Shown: positions 1 to 8,516 of the stretch, one piece after another
How the letters are laid out: the number at the start of each line of letters is the position of its first letter
Position numbering within the stretch: position 1 is the first letter of the stretch
DNA from: Pseudomonas fluorescens
Lineage (GTDB): Bacteria; Pseudomonadota; Gammaproteobacteria; Pseudomonadales; Pseudomonadaceae
DNA: 64,000 nucleotides
NCBI RefSeq assembly: GCF_040448305.1
Contig: NZ_CP148752.1
Location: forward strand, 806,001-870,000
Direction of reading: 5' to 3'
Notes under the pieces: generated by a model
What the model was told of the DNA's origin: nothing
The model's input: the letters and a program-made list of their open reading frames with translations, nothing else
Databases searched by the model: none
Made by a program: the position numbers and the translations under genes

Positions 1-839
1 ACGATGTGTTGGCCGGCGGCGCGTTTTGGTTGCCAGACTTTCAGGAACAGGGTCAGGGAAATCAAGCTGGCCAGGGCCGAGGTGATGTCCGGCAGTTCCG
101 GGCCGATGAAGTTCGAGGTGAAGTACTGGGTCACGGCAAAGCTCAAACCGGCCACCAGGGCTGCCGGCCAGGTTTCCCGCACGCCGCGCAGGCCGTCCAT
201 CATGAACACCAGCCAGAACGGCACGAACAGCGACAGCAGCGGCAGTTGGCGGCCGGTCATGGCGCCGATCTTGAACGCGTCGATGCCGGTGACTTGGCCG
301 GCCACAATGATCGGAATGCCCAAGGCGCCGAAGGCCACCGGCGCGGTGTTGGCGATCAGGCACAAGCCAGCGGCGTACAGCGGGTTGAAGCCAAGTCCTA
401 CCAGCAGAGCAGCGGTAATCGCCACCGGTGCACCAAAACCGGCTGCACCTTCGAGGAAGGCGCCGAAGCAGAAACCGATCAGCAGGACCTGCAGGCGCTG
501 GTCATCGGTGATCGACAGGACCGAACTGCGGATGACTTCAAACTGCCCGCTCTTGACCGTCAGTTTGTAGAGGAACACCGCTGCCACGATGATCCAGGCA
601 ATCGGCCACAGGCCATAAGCGAAGCCATACCCTGCGGCGGCGAACGCCATGTCGACCGGCATCTGGAAAGCGAAGATCGCCACCAGAATCGACAAAGCCA
701 GGGTGATGCTGCCGGCCACATGTCCTTTGAGGCGGAACACGGCCAAAGCCAGGAAGAAAAACACGATGGGGATGACGGCGGCGAGTGCGGACAGGCCGAG
801 GCTGCCGAGCGGGGTATAGAGCTGTTGCCAGGTTTGCAT
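1..839 (-). CDS. lldP: L-lactate permease, 5' part only (cut by window edge)
   Basis: The reverse-strand reading frame from the ATG at 839 stays open to base 1, giving the first 279 residues of a polytopic inner-membrane protein. It starts MQTWQQLYTPLGSLGLSALA and has many hydrophobic segments. The family landmark FCFGAFLEGAAGFGAPVAIT and the stretch ALGIPIIVAGQVTGIDAFKI are typical of the LctP/LldP lactate permease family, which takes up L- and D-lactate and glycolate with protons. The family is about 560 residues, so roughly half is missing. It is divergent from the GntR regulator at 1101, and a perfect operator palindrome lies between them. Identification is firm; the fate of the 3' half cannot be seen. 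Confidence 0.93.
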   Translation of the reverse strand, partial: MQTWQQLYTPLGSLGLSALAAVIPIVFFFLALAVFRLKGHVAGSITLALSILVAIFAFQMPVDMAFAAAGYGFAYGLWPIAWIIVAAVFLYKLTVKSGQFEVIRSSVLSITDDQRLQVLLIGFCFGAFLEGAAGFGAPVAITAALLVGLGFNPLYAAGLCLIANTAPVAFGALGIPIIVAGQVTGIDAFKIGAMTGRQLPLLSLFVPFWLVFMMDGLRGVRETWPAALVAGLSFAVTQYFTSNFIGPELPDITSALASLISLTLFLKVWQPKRAAGQHI

Positions 840-891
840 ATGGGGTGGCCCCTAATTGTTGTTGGTCAGGCACTGATCAGCGTTCTTGGAT

Positions 892-908
892 AATTGGTAA
901 GACCAATT
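892..908. promoter_or_regulatory. LldR/PdhR-type operator palindrome
   Basis: The 17-mer AATTGGTAAGACCAATT is a perfect inverted repeat (arms AATTGGT/ACCAATT, 3-nt spacer). It matches the TTGGTnnnACCAA half-site pattern known for FadR-subfamily GntR regulators of lactate and pyruvate metabolism (LldR, PdhR). It lies 53 bp upstream of lldP and about 190 bp upstream of the regulator gene, so it is probably the site by which the regulator represses lldP until lactate is present. Binding is inferred. Confidence 0.8.
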
Positions 909-1100
909 TACAATCGCTGTTGGCTAGGGTAAAAGCCTTGTAGGCGGTGTGTCAATTTGCCGCCCTAAAACTTTTGTCTTATGCGAAGTGCGCAGGTCGT
1001 CTGCCTGGTATGACCAAATGCGTTGTGGCAGGTGCTGGCGCGGCGCCGATAGGCCAGAATAGAGCCCCGGCGAGCCGTCGGATCGTGGAGTAATCGAGTT

Positions 1101-1868
1101 ATGGGGTTTGATCAGATTCGTCAGCGCCGTTTGTCTGACGATATTGTCGAGCAGCTTGAGGGCATGATCCTCGAGGGTACGCTGAAAGCGGGTGAGCGCT
1201 TGCCGGCCGAGCGCGCGCTGGCCGAGCAATTTGGCGTGTCACGCCCTTCGTTGCGCGAAGCCATTCAGAAGCTGACCGCCAAGGGCCTGCTGGTCAGCCG
1301 CCAGGGCGGTGGCAACTATGTGGTGGAATCACTGGGTAGCACCTTCAGTGATCCCTTGTTGCATCTGCTGGAAAGTAATCCCGAGGCGCAACGCGATCTG
1401 CTGGAGTTTCGCCATACGCTGGAAGCGTCTTGCGCCTACTACGCGGCGCTGCGTGCCACAGAGGTGGATCGCGAGCGGCTGACCGCGGCATTCAACGAAT
1501 TGCAGGACTGCTATTCGCGTCACGAAGAGGTGAGTCGTGCCGAAGAGGGTGCGGCGGACGCAAGGTTTCACCTGGCGATCGCCGAGGCCAGCCACAATGC
1601 CGTGTTGCTGCACACCATTCGCGGGCTGTTCGACCTGCTCAAGCGCAACGTGGTGACCAACATCGGTGGCATGTACAAGCAGCGCACTGAAACCCGCGAC
1701 ATGCTGATCACGCAGCACCGGGAGTTGTATCAGGCGATTATCGAAGGGCGGGCGGAGCAGGCGCGGGAAGTTTCCAGCCGGCACATTTTGTATGTGCAGG
1801 AGGTGCTGGAAGAAGTGCGTCAGGAAGTGCAGCGCATGGCCCGGGCGGAGCGGCGCAAGGGGATGTAG
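1101..1868 (+). CDS. lldR: FadR/GntR-family regulator, likely lactate-responsive LldR
   Basis: The protein has 255 residues. The N-terminal winged helix-turn-helix (about residues 8-75) carries the GntR signature PAERALAEQFGVSRPSLREA followed by the wing KGLLVSRQGGGNYV. Residues about 90-245 form an all-helical FCD ligand-binding domain, with metal/ligand-type residues in DARFHLAIAEASHN and the late H of ITQHRELYQAI. It is divergent from the lactate permease and separated from it by a perfect TTGGTnnnACCAA palindrome. This makes a local lactate-sensing repressor the simplest reading; the close relative PdhR (pyruvate) cannot be excluded from sequence alone. The ATG follows a GGAG at about 1084-1087. 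Confidence 0.85.
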   Translation: MGFDQIRQRRLSDDIVEQLEGMILEGTLKAGERLPAERALAEQFGVSRPSLREAIQKLTAKGLLVSRQGGGNYVVESLGSTFSDPLLHLLESNPEAQRDLLEFRHTLEASCAYYAALRATEVDRERLTAAFNELQDCYSRHEEVSRAEEGAADARFHLAIAEASHNAVLLHTIRGLFDLLKRNVVTNIGGMYKQRTETRDMLITQHRELYQAIIEGRAEQAREVSSRHILYVQEVLEEVRQEVQRMARAERRKGM

Positions 1869-1897
1869 TCAGTCGGATGTGTATCGTTTATGCGGTC

Positions 1898-1994
1898 GCC
1901 ATCGCGAGCAAGCTCGCTCCCACAGGTTCCAGGTCTGCCGCATAACATCGGCATCCACGGATCTTGTGGGAGCGGGCTTGCCCGCGAAGGGGCC
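1898..1994. repeat. REP doublet (REPIN), hybrid type
   Basis: Two inverted REP-like palindromes face each other: CGCGAGCAAGCTCGCTCCCA at about 1903-1922 and TGTGGGAGCGGGCTTGCCCG at about 1965-1984. About 42 bp of unrelated sequence separates them. The second arm has GCGGGC instead of the GCGAGC seen in the other five copies in this window. Located in the convergent gap between lldR and smpB. Confidence 0.85.
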
Positions 1995-2008
1995 TCAAGG
2001 CGAAAGAG

Positions 2009-2491
2009 TCAGTCTTCCTTGCCCTTGTTGCGTACCGCACGCTGCAACTCGCGACCGGCATCGCGTTCGCGTTCGGTATCGCGCTTGTCGTATTCCTTCT
2101 TGCCCTTGCCCAGGGCAATTTCGCACTTGACCATGTGCTTGCTCCAGTACCAGGACAGGCACACGCAGGCGTAGCCCTTTTGCTGCACGGCCGCGGCCAG
2201 CTTTTCCAGCTCGCGCCGGTTGAGCAGCAATTTACGGGTGCGCACCGGATCCGCGATGACGTGGGTACTGGCGGTCGTCAGGGGCGTAATGTGGCTGCCG
2301 AGCAGCCAGGCTTCGCCATCCTTGAGCAGCACGTAGCTGTCAACCAGCTGCAGCTTGCTTGCCCGCAGACTTTTTACTTCCCAGCCGGCCAGGACCAGAC
2401 CAGCCTCGAACCGATGTTCGATGAAGTAATCGTGTCGCGCCTTTTTATTTTGCGCGATGGTCCCTGTTGGGTGTTTCTTCTGTTTAGCCAT
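2009..2491 (-). CDS. smpB: SsrA (tmRNA)-binding protein SmpB
   Basis: This 160-residue basic protein is the obligate partner of tmRNA in rescuing stalled ribosomes. It shows the SmpB core: IAQNKKARHDYFIEHRFEAG near the N-terminus, then GWEVKSLRASKLQLVDSYV, the central LLNRRELEKL, and a lysine/arginine-rich C-terminal tail (KGKKEYDKRDTERERDAGRE) of the kind that enters the decoding centre. The frame is open further upstream, but the ATG at 2491 gives the family's usual length and start (MAKQKK). It is divergent from the transporter at 2610. No ssrA gene is visible in the window. Confidence 0.97.
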   Translation of the reverse strand: MAKQKKHPTGTIAQNKKARHDYFIEHRFEAGLVLAGWEVKSLRASKLQLVDSYVLLKDGEAWLLGSHITPLTTASTHVIADPVRTRKLLLNRRELEKLAAAVQQKGYACVCLSWYWSKHMVKCEIALGKGKKEYDKRDTERERDAGRELQRAVRNKGKED

Positions 2492-2609
2492 AGGGGCGGC
2501 ATTATAGGGAGTTGCACGCGAGTCGGCTACGGTGTTGCTACGTGCTTGAGCAGGTTGATTGAATCCCGGACAATGCGGCCTCTTTTTTGAACGCTTGGGC
2601 GTGATAACG

Positions 2610-4013
2610 ATGTCGACAGACAAGGTTTCTGTCCACGGCAGTTGGGCTAGCCGCTGGGTCTTCATACTCGCCGCGACCGGTTCGGCCGTGGGGCTGGGTA
2701 GTATCTGGAAATTCCCGTACATGGTCGGCGTCTATGGCGGCGGCGCCTTCGTGCTGATGTTCCTGGCCTGCATCGCGCTGATCGGGGTGCCGGTCATGCT
2801 GGCGGAAACCCTGATCGGCCGGCGTGCCCGGCAGAGCCCGGCCAATGCCTTGAAGATACTGGCGGTCGAGGCGGGGCACTCGGCCAAATGGTCCTGGGGC
2901 GCATTTGCCGGGATGATCACGGCATTGCTGATCCTGTCTTTCTACAGTGTGGTCGGCGGCTGGTCGCTGGATTACATCATCGACATGGGGCGTGGCGACT
3001 TCCAGGGCGCGACGCCGGATCAGGTGGGGGCTTACTTCGGCAATGTGATCGCCGATCCCTGGCGCCTGACACTTTGGCACACGATTTTCATGCTGTTGTC
3101 CGCGGTGGTGATCGCCAAGGGCGTGGTTGCCGGGCTTGAGCGCAGTTTGCGCATCATGATGCCGCTGCTGTTCGTGATGATTCTTGTGTTGTTGGGCTAC
3201 AGCATGACCACCGGGCATTTCATGGAGGGCGTACATTTCATGTTCGACTTCCACCCGGAAAAGGTCCTGGACGGCTTGCTGCCCGCGATGGGGCATGCGT
3301 TCTTTTCCCTGAGCGTGGGCGTCGGCTCGATCATGATCTACGGTGCTTACATGCCAAAGAACTCGTCGATCTCAGGGACGGTTGTCGGCGTGGCGCTGCT
3401 CGACACCTTCGTTTCCCTGGTGGCCGGCCTGGCATTGTTTCCGATTGTGTTCGCAGCGGGCCTGAATCCGAGTGAGGGGCCGGGGCTGATGTTCGTCAGC
3501 CTGCCGTTTGCCTTCGGTAACGTGGCGTTCGGGCAATTGATGGGTGTGGTGTTCTTCGTGCTGGTGGCGGTCGCTGCCTGGAGTTCGGCGATTTCCCTGC
3601 TTGAGCCGATGGTGGCCTACCTGGTCGAGCGCACTAAAGTGAGTCGTGCCTGGGTCACCTTCTGGCTGGCTTTCAGCTGCTGGTTTGTCGGTCTGGGCAC
3701 GGTGTTCTCCTTCAATATCTGGAAAGAGGCCAAGTTCTTCGTGAACGAAGGCGGGATGTTCCACCTCTACCAATGGGGAGCAACCGGTGGTCTCGACTTC
3801 TTCGGTGTGATCGATTTCTTCACCTCGCGACTCATGTTGCCCCTTGGCGGTTTGTGTTTCGTGGTGTTTGCGGGCTGGATCATGGGGCGTGAAGCGGTGC
3901 GCGACGAGTTGTCGACCCGCAACCCTGCGCTGTTTGGCCTGTCCTTGTTCTTGATGCGCTATGTGGCGCCCATCGGCATTCTCGTAGTGTTTGCCGCCCA
4001 GCTGTGGAAGTGA
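2610..4013 (+). CDS. Sodium-dependent transporter, NSS/SNF family
   Basis: The protein has 467 residues and about 11-12 hydrophobic segments. The N-terminus SRWVFILAATGSAVGLGSIW is the unwound helix-1 signature of the neurotransmitter:sodium symporter family (LeuT/MhsT relatives), where the GSAVGLGSIWKFPY stretch builds the Na+ and substrate site. The natural substrate, probably an amino acid, cannot be read from sequence. The frame extends upstream to 2559, but the ATG at 2610 gives the conserved NSS N-terminal spacing. It is followed after 7 bp by ratA, so the two are likely cotranscribed. Confidence 0.88.
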   Translation: MSTDKVSVHGSWASRWVFILAATGSAVGLGSIWKFPYMVGVYGGGAFVLMFLACIALIGVPVMLAETLIGRRARQSPANALKILAVEAGHSAKWSWGAFAGMITALLILSFYSVVGGWSLDYIIDMGRGDFQGATPDQVGAYFGNVIADPWRLTLWHTIFMLLSAVVIAKGVVAGLERSLRIMMPLLFVMILVLLGYSMTTGHFMEGVHFMFDFHPEKVLDGLLPAMGHAFFSLSVGVGSIMIYGAYMPKNSSISGTVVGVALLDTFVSLVAGLALFPIVFAAGLNPSEGPGLMFVSLPFAFGNVAFGQLMGVVFFVLVAVAAWSSAISLLEPMVAYLVERTKVSRAWVTFWLAFSCWFVGLGTVFSFNIWKEAKFFVNEGGMFHLYQWGATGGLDFFGVIDFFTSRLMLPLGGLCFVVFAGWIMGREAVRDELSTRNPALFGLSLFLMRYVAPIGILVVFAAQLWK

Positions 4014-4020
4014 CGCTGAC

Positions 4021-4455
4021 ATGACGACACACATTTCACGTTCGGCCTTGCTGCCGTACCCGGCGCAAGCGCTGTATGACCTGGTCAACGACGTGGCGCG
4101 CTATCCGGAGTTTCTGCCGTGGTGCTCGTCGGCCGAAGTCCTGGAGAGCTCACCTGAGCATATGCGGGCGAGCGTTGGCGTGGCGAAGGGTGGCCTCAGT
4201 CAGCATTTCGTGACGCGCAATACCCTGGTTCCCGGTCAATCGATCGAAATGAACCTTGAGGAAGGCCCGTTCAATCAGTTGCATGGCGTGTGGGTATTCA
4301 AGCCGCTGGGCGAGAAGGCCTGCAAGATCAGCCTCGATCTGTCGTTCGATTATGCCGGGCCACTGGTTCGTGCCACCTTGGGGCCACTGTTCAATCAGGC
4401 TGCGAACACTTTGGTGGATGCGTTCTGCCAGCGCGCCAAGCAGATACATGGTTGA
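4021..4455 (+). CDS. ratA: RatA/Coq10-like START-domain protein
   Basis: The protein has 144 residues and a single SRPBCC/START (polyketide-cyclase-like) lipid-binding fold. Landmarks are the family start HISRSALLPYPAQALYDLVN, the motif YPEFLPWCSSAEVLE, and the C-terminal amphipathic helix with LGPLFNQAANTLVDAFCQRA. Relatives include E. coli RatA, described as inhibiting 70S assembly, and mitochondrial Coq10, a ubiquinone chaperone; which role applies here is open. Its stop overlaps the start of rnfH, so ratA-rnfH form a translationally coupled pair as in other gamma-proteobacteria. Confidence 0.9.
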   Translation: MTTHISRSALLPYPAQALYDLVNDVARYPEFLPWCSSAEVLESSPEHMRASVGVAKGGLSQHFVTRNTLVPGQSIEMNLEEGPFNQLHGVWVFKPLGEKACKISLDLSFDYAGPLVRATLGPLFNQAANTLVDAFCQRAKQIHG

Positions 4456-4762
4456 GGTCATGATTGAAGTTGAGGTGGTCTACGCGGCCGTAGACCGTCA
4501 GGTGCTGCTGACAGTGGCCGTGCCTGTCGGAACGACCGTGCGGGCGGCCTTGCTCAGGTCGGCCGTGGCTGAAGAGTTTCCGGAGCTGGATCTGACCCAT
4601 TGTCCTGTGGGGATCTTCGGCAAGGTTGTGGCCGATCCAGAGCGTCGGTCTGTCCAGGCAGGGGATCGTATCGAGATTTATCGACCACTGCTGGCCGATC
4701 CGAAAGAGGTGCGCCGACTGCGCGCGGCGAAAGCTGCCGAGGCCAAAGCGCGGAATCAGTGA
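4448..4762 (+). CDS. rnfH: RnfH family ubiquitin-like protein
   Basis: The protein has 104 residues. The beta-grasp fold core includes EVEVVYAAVDRQVLLTVAVP and the C-terminal family signature AGDRIEIYRPLLADPKEVRR. The function of RnfH (UPF0125) is not established; it is named for proximity to rnf genes in some bacteria and is usually paired with ratA, as here. The start at 4448 overlaps ratA by 8 bp. An in-frame ATG at 4460 (MIEVEV) with a closer GAGG is an equally possible start. Confidence 0.88.
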   Translation: MVEVMIEVEVVYAAVDRQVLLTVAVPVGTTVRAALLRSAVAEEFPELDLTHCPVGIFGKVVADPERRSVQAGDRIEIYRPLLADPKEVRRLRAAKAAEAKARNQ

Positions 4763-4783
4763 GTGGCTTGAACGCCAGACAAT

Positions 4784-4810
4784 AAAAAGCCCGGGCAAGC
4801 CGGGCTTTTT
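4784..4810. terminator. Bidirectional intrinsic terminator rnfH / bamE
   Basis: A perfect hairpin, AAAAAGCCCGGGC / GCCCGGCTTTTT-type arms around a 3-nt loop, has A-tract and T-tract flanks that serve both strands. It lies exactly between the convergent rnfH and bamE genes. Confidence 0.93.
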
Positions 4811-4823
4811 ATTGTGTCGCAAA

Positions 4824-5351
4824 TTATTGCGGCGAGGTTTCCAGCGGTTGCGGCGTCGGGACCGGAACGGCTTCTACACCGTCGACGTCCTTCTGGATCT
4901 GATCCAGCAACGAACCTGGCTTGACCGGCTTCTCCGGTTTTGGTTTCTCGACGTTTTCTGCCGGGGCGGCCACTGTCGTGCCGCTGTCCTTGCCGAGAAT
5001 GGCTTCGTCACGGCTCACGCCTGGCATGAAATCACCAGAGAGGCTGACAAGCTGATCATTTGGGTTGAAGATAACGCTAATGCGTTCCTGTTGGCGTTCA
5101 CCGCCGCCCGGTTGCAGGCTGTACAGATAATCCCAGCGATCGGCATGGAACGTGTCAGTCAGCAGAGGGTTGCCCATGATAAACCGTACTTGCTTACGGG
5201 TCATTCCCGGGCGTAACTGGTCTATCATGTCCTGCGTGACGACATTGCCCTGCTGGATGTCGATTTTGTAAACCCCGGGGAATGAACAACCGGCGAGTGC
5301 GAGCAGTCCCACAAAGGTGAAACTGGTTAGCAAGAGCTTGGTGTTTTGCAT
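4824..5351 (-). CDS. bamE: Outer membrane assembly lipoprotein BamE (OmlA/SmpA)
   Basis: The precursor has 175 residues. A lipoprotein signal peptide ends in the lipobox LALAGC, with Cys22 as the lipidated residue. The SmpA/OmlA domain follows (about 30-115), with MIDQLRPGMTRKQVRFIMGN and DRWDYLYSL, the part that contacts BamD and phosphatidylglycerol in the Bam complex. Pseudomonads have a longer Pro/Lys/Glu-rich tail than E. coli BamE, and residues about 125-175 here are of that kind. It is divergent from fur, as in P. aeruginosa where the pair was described as omlA-fur with overlapping promoters. Confidence 0.96.
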   Translation of the reverse strand: MQNTKLLLTSFTFVGLLALAGCSFPGVYKIDIQQGNVVTQDMIDQLRPGMTRKQVRFIMGNPLLTDTFHADRWDYLYSLQPGGGERQQERISVIFNPNDQLVSLSGDFMPGVSRDEAILGKDSGTTVAAPAENVEKPKPEKPVKPGSLLDQIQKDVDGVEAVPVPTPQPLETSPQ

Positions 5352-5448
5352 CGGTGGGCGACTTCCACTATCTTGGCTGGGACAACGTAAACGCCGATCA
5401 TACCCGCATTAAGAGAAGCTGCGAAGCAGCATCGCGAGAAAGCTGACC

Positions 5449-5853
5449 ATGGTTGAAAATAGCGAACTACGCAAAGCCGGCCTCAAAGTGACCCTGCCAC
5501 GGGTCAAAATTCTGCAAATGCTCGATTCCGCCGAGCAGCGCCACATGAGTGCCGAGGATGTCTACAAGGCCCTTATGGAGGCTGGTGAGGACGTCGGTCT
5601 GGCCACGGTTTACCGTGTCCTGACCCAGTTCGAGGCAGCTGGCCTTGTGGTGCGGCACAACTTCGACGGAGGCCATGCGGTCTTCGAACTGGACGACGGA
5701 AAGCATCACGACCATATGGTCAACGTCGAAACCAGCGAAGTGATCGAATTCTTCGACGAAGAAATCGAGCGGCTTCAGAAAGCAATCGTCGACAAGTATG
5801 GCTTCGAGATGGTTGATCACAATCTGGTGCTGTACGTGCGCAAGAAAAAGTAA
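5449..5853 (+). CDS. fur: Ferric uptake regulator Fur
   Basis: This 134-residue Fe(II)-dependent repressor is the master regulator of iron genes. The N-terminal winged helix contains GLKVTLPRVKILQMLDSAEQ and the recognition region DVGLATVYRVLTQFEAAGLV. The C-terminal dimerization/metal domain has HAVFELDDGKHHDHMV, the His-rich metal site. Like other pseudomonad Fur proteins it lacks the C-terminal CxxC zinc motif found in E. coli Fur. Likely targets inside this window are the piuA/piuC genes near 54 kb. Confidence 0.97.
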   Translation: MVENSELRKAGLKVTLPRVKILQMLDSAEQRHMSAEDVYKALMEAGEDVGLATVYRVLTQFEAAGLVVRHNFDGGHAVFELDDGKHHDHMVNVETSEVIEFFDEEIERLQKAIVDKYGFEMVDHNLVLYVRKKK

Positions 5854-5886
5854 GCATGTCGCGCGAACTTGAGGTTCGCGAAACGA

Positions 5887-5914
5887 ACGAAGGCGACCCC
5901 AGGGTCGCCTTCGT
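5887..5914. terminator. Intrinsic terminator between fur and recN
   Basis: A 12-13 bp perfect stem (ACGAAGGCGACC / GGTCGCCTTCGT) with a very short loop is followed by a T-rich stretch (GCTTTCTGCCTTTATTTATT). It sits between convergent fur and recN and probably ends both. Confidence 0.85.
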
Positions 5915-5933
5915 GCTTTCTGCCTTTATTTAT

Positions 5934-7607
5934 TCAGGCTTTTGCGGCCACCACCATTTTCCTGGCGTGCGCCAGGGATTCCTTGGTGAGGTCGATGCCG
6001 CCCAGCATCCGTGCGACTTCTTCGACGCGGTCGTTTTTGCTCAATTTGGAAACGGCCGTGCGGGTGGCATCTTCGCCGCGCACTTTATGCACAAATAGAT
6101 GCTGATGACCTTGCGCCGCCACTTGCGGCAAGTGGGTCACGGTCAGTACCTGTCCGCGTTCTCCGAGTCGACGCAACAGTTGGCCGACGATTTCTGCAGT
6201 CGGACCACCGATACCAACGTCCACTTCGTCAAACACCAGAGTGGGAACGCGAGATGTCTGCGCGGTGATCACCTGGATCGCCAGGCTGATCCGCGACAGT
6301 TCACCTCCGGATGCGACTTTTGCCAACGCTTTTAATGGTTGGCCCGGGTTGGCGCTGACCAGCAGTTCAACCTGTTCAAGTCCGTTAGGCAGCAGTTCGT
6401 CGCTGCTATTTGGACGCAGTTCGATGGTGAAGCGCCCACCAGGCATGCCCAGACGCTGGATTTCCTGTTCCACGGCGCTGGCCAGGCTGCTTGAGGCTTG
6501 ATGACGCAGATCGCTCAGCTCCCGAGCCTTTTCCTGATAATGGCGAGCGTATGAAGACAGTTCATCGCTCAGCCGCTCAATGGATTCGTCATTGGCGTTG
6601 AGGGTTTCGATTTCATCCAGCAGCTTCTGCTGCATCTCGGCGACTACGGTCGGCTGGATGCGGTGTTTGCGCGCCAGGGTGTAGATCGCGTCGAGGCGCT
6701 CTTCGAGGTACTGAAGGCGCGACGGATCGGCGTCGAAGTTGTCGAGGAAGCGGTTCAGTTCACCTACGGCCTCTTCAACCTGGATCTGTGCACTGGTCAA
6801 CAAGCTGCTGGCTTCGCCCAGCGCACCGATCGAGCTGTTCACGCTCGACAGGCGGTTGAGGCTGGCGGTGAGGGCGTTCAGGACATTTCCTGAATCACTT
6901 TCACTGCATTGCTCGACGACTTGCCGGCAGATCCCGAGCAAGGTCTCGGCGTTGGTCAGGTTCTTGTGTTCCTGCTCTAGCTGCTCCAGTTCGTTGTCGC
7001 CAAGGCCAAGGTTTTCCAGTTCTTCGAGTTGGTAACTGAGCAATTGATGGCGGGCGCGTTGCTCATCGCCGGAGTTGGAGAGTCGCTCCAGTTCCAGGCG
7101 GGTCTGGCGCCAGCGTTGGGCGGCGAGGTGAACCTGGCGGGCCAGATCGGTCGCGCCGGCATATTCATCGAGTAGGCGACGGTGGGTATCGGTCTTGAGC
7201 AGAGATTGGTGTTCGTGCTGGCTGTGAATGTCGATCAGCAGCTCGCCCAGCGCCTTGAGGTCGCCAAGCGGGCAGGGCGTGCCGTTGATGTAACCACGCG
7301 AACGTCCTTCGGATGTGATGACCCGGCGCAGGATGCACGGGCCGTCGTTTTCGAGGTCGCGTTCGGCCAGCCAGGCGCTGGCTTCCGGAATGTCGGCCAG
7401 ATCGAAGGTGGCCAGGATGTCGGCCTTGTCGGCGCCGGGGCGGACCACGCCGCTGTCGGCGCGATCGCCCAGGGTCAGGCCCAGCGCGTCGAGCATGATC
7501 GACTTGCCCGCGCCGGTTTCCCCGGTGATCACGCTCATCCCGCGATCGAGTTCGAGATCGAGATGTTCAACGATGGCGTAGTTGTGTACGGACAGGTGCA
7601 CCAGCAT
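5934..7607 (-). CDS. recN: DNA repair protein RecN (SMC-like ATPase)
   Basis: This 557-residue protein acts early in double-strand-break repair. The N-terminal ATPase half has the Walker A motif GETGAGKS at residues 29-36. A long coiled-coil region fills about 150-370 (for example QEHKNLTNAETLLGICRQVVE). The C-terminal half brings the ABC signature KVASGGELSRISLAIQ and a Walker B ending PTLVFDEVDVGIGG. Length agrees with the family (about 555). RecN is usually SOS-controlled; I did not find a convincing LexA box just upstream of 7607. Confidence 0.97.
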   Translation of the reverse strand: MLVHLSVHNYAIVEHLDLELDRGMSVITGETGAGKSIMLDALGLTLGDRADSGVVRPGADKADILATFDLADIPEASAWLAERDLENDGPCILRRVITSEGRSRGYINGTPCPLGDLKALGELLIDIHSQHEHQSLLKTDTHRRLLDEYAGATDLARQVHLAAQRWRQTRLELERLSNSGDEQRARHQLLSYQLEELENLGLGDNELEQLEQEHKNLTNAETLLGICRQVVEQCSESDSGNVLNALTASLNRLSSVNSSIGALGEASSLLTSAQIQVEEAVGELNRFLDNFDADPSRLQYLEERLDAIYTLARKHRIQPTVVAEMQQKLLDEIETLNANDESIERLSDELSSYARHYQEKARELSDLRHQASSSLASAVEQEIQRLGMPGGRFTIELRPNSSDELLPNGLEQVELLVSANPGQPLKALAKVASGGELSRISLAIQVITAQTSRVPTLVFDEVDVGIGGPTAEIVGQLLRRLGERGQVLTVTHLPQVAAQGHQHLFVHKVRGEDATRTAVSKLSKNDRVEEVARMLGGIDLTKESLAHARKMVVAAKA

Positions 7608-7766
7608 ATGGGCCGCTCCCAGGTGTTAGGTCTGGTTATTTATACAGTGTTTTGTTTCTGGCTGACAATGCCCCTCGTTAGCTCGATTCGCTCGGTCCGA
7701 CGAAAGCCTTATCGCGACCGGGAATGACAAAGCAGTTGTTTTTTGTAGGGTTAATCGTCGGCGCCC

Positions 7767-7794
7767 CTTGAAGCCGGATTTTGCGGCCCCATAT
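7767..7794 (+). promoter_or_regulatory. Sigma-32 heat-shock promoter for grpE
   Basis: CTTGAAG (7767-7773) and CCCCATAT (7787-7794), separated by 13 bp, match the sigma-32 consensus CTTGAAA-N13-CCCCATnT almost perfectly. The element lies 53 bp upstream of the grpE start codon. Confidence 0.88.
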
Positions 7795-7847
7795 AGCTGG
7801 GCAGAAGCGCGAGTTGAGCTCGCGGACGAAATTGAAAGGAGAAATCT

Positions 7848-8414
7848 ATGGCTGACGAACAGACAGTGGATACGCAAAACCCAGACGCCAACCAGGCGCC
7901 CGAGGCTTCGGGTGATGACCTGGCGGCTCGTGTACAAGTGCTCGAAGAGCAACTGGCAGGCGCTCAGGATCAGGCTTTGCGTGTAGCCGCCGATCTGCAG
8001 AACGTCCGCCGTCGCGCCGAGCAGGATGTGGAGAAGGCTCACAAGTTCGCGCTGGAAAAATTCGCCAGCGACCTGCTGCCGATCGTCGACAGCCTGGAGC
8101 GCGGCCTGGAACTGTCCAGCCCGGACGACGAAAGCATCCGTCCGATGCGCGAAGGCATCGAGCTAACCCTGAAAATGTTCCAGGACACTCTCAAGCGTTA
8201 TCAGCTTGAAGCGATCGATCCCCATGGCGAACCGTTCAACGCCGTTCACCATCAGGCAATGGCCATGCAGGAAAGCGCCGATGTCGAGCCGAACAGCGTT
8301 CTGAAGGTGTTCCAGAAGGGCTATCAGCTCAATGGTCGCCTACTGCGCCCGGCGATGGTCGTGGTCAGCAAGGCGCCTGCGCCGGTTTCGCCTTCGATTG
8401 ACGAGCAGGCTTGA
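7848..8414 (+). CDS. grpE: Nucleotide exchange factor GrpE
   Basis: The protein has 188 residues. An acidic, disordered N-terminus is followed by a long coiled-coil helix (about 25-85, with LAARVQVLEEQLAGAQDQAL and NVRRRAEQDVEKAHKFALEK). The C-terminal beta domain carries the family signature FNAVHHQAMAMQES and VLKVFQKGYQLNGRLLRPAM. GrpE releases ADP from DnaK. The start has a strong AAGGAG at 7837-7842 and lies directly downstream of a sigma-32 promoter. dnaK follows after 102 bp. Confidence 0.97.
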   Translation: MADEQTVDTQNPDANQAPEASGDDLAARVQVLEEQLAGAQDQALRVAADLQNVRRRAEQDVEKAHKFALEKFASDLLPIVDSLERGLELSSPDDESIRPMREGIELTLKMFQDTLKRYQLEAIDPHGEPFNAVHHQAMAMQESADVEPNSVLKVFQKGYQLNGRLLRPAMVVVSKAPAPVSPSIDEQA

Positions 8415-8516
8415 AATCCGCCGCAAGGCCCCCATTTATAAGTCAAGCGTTTAAGTGCTACCGCAGTTAGCCACCACTGCTGCGGCAACCAAATCCAAAG
8501 TTTCGGGAGAGTGAAC

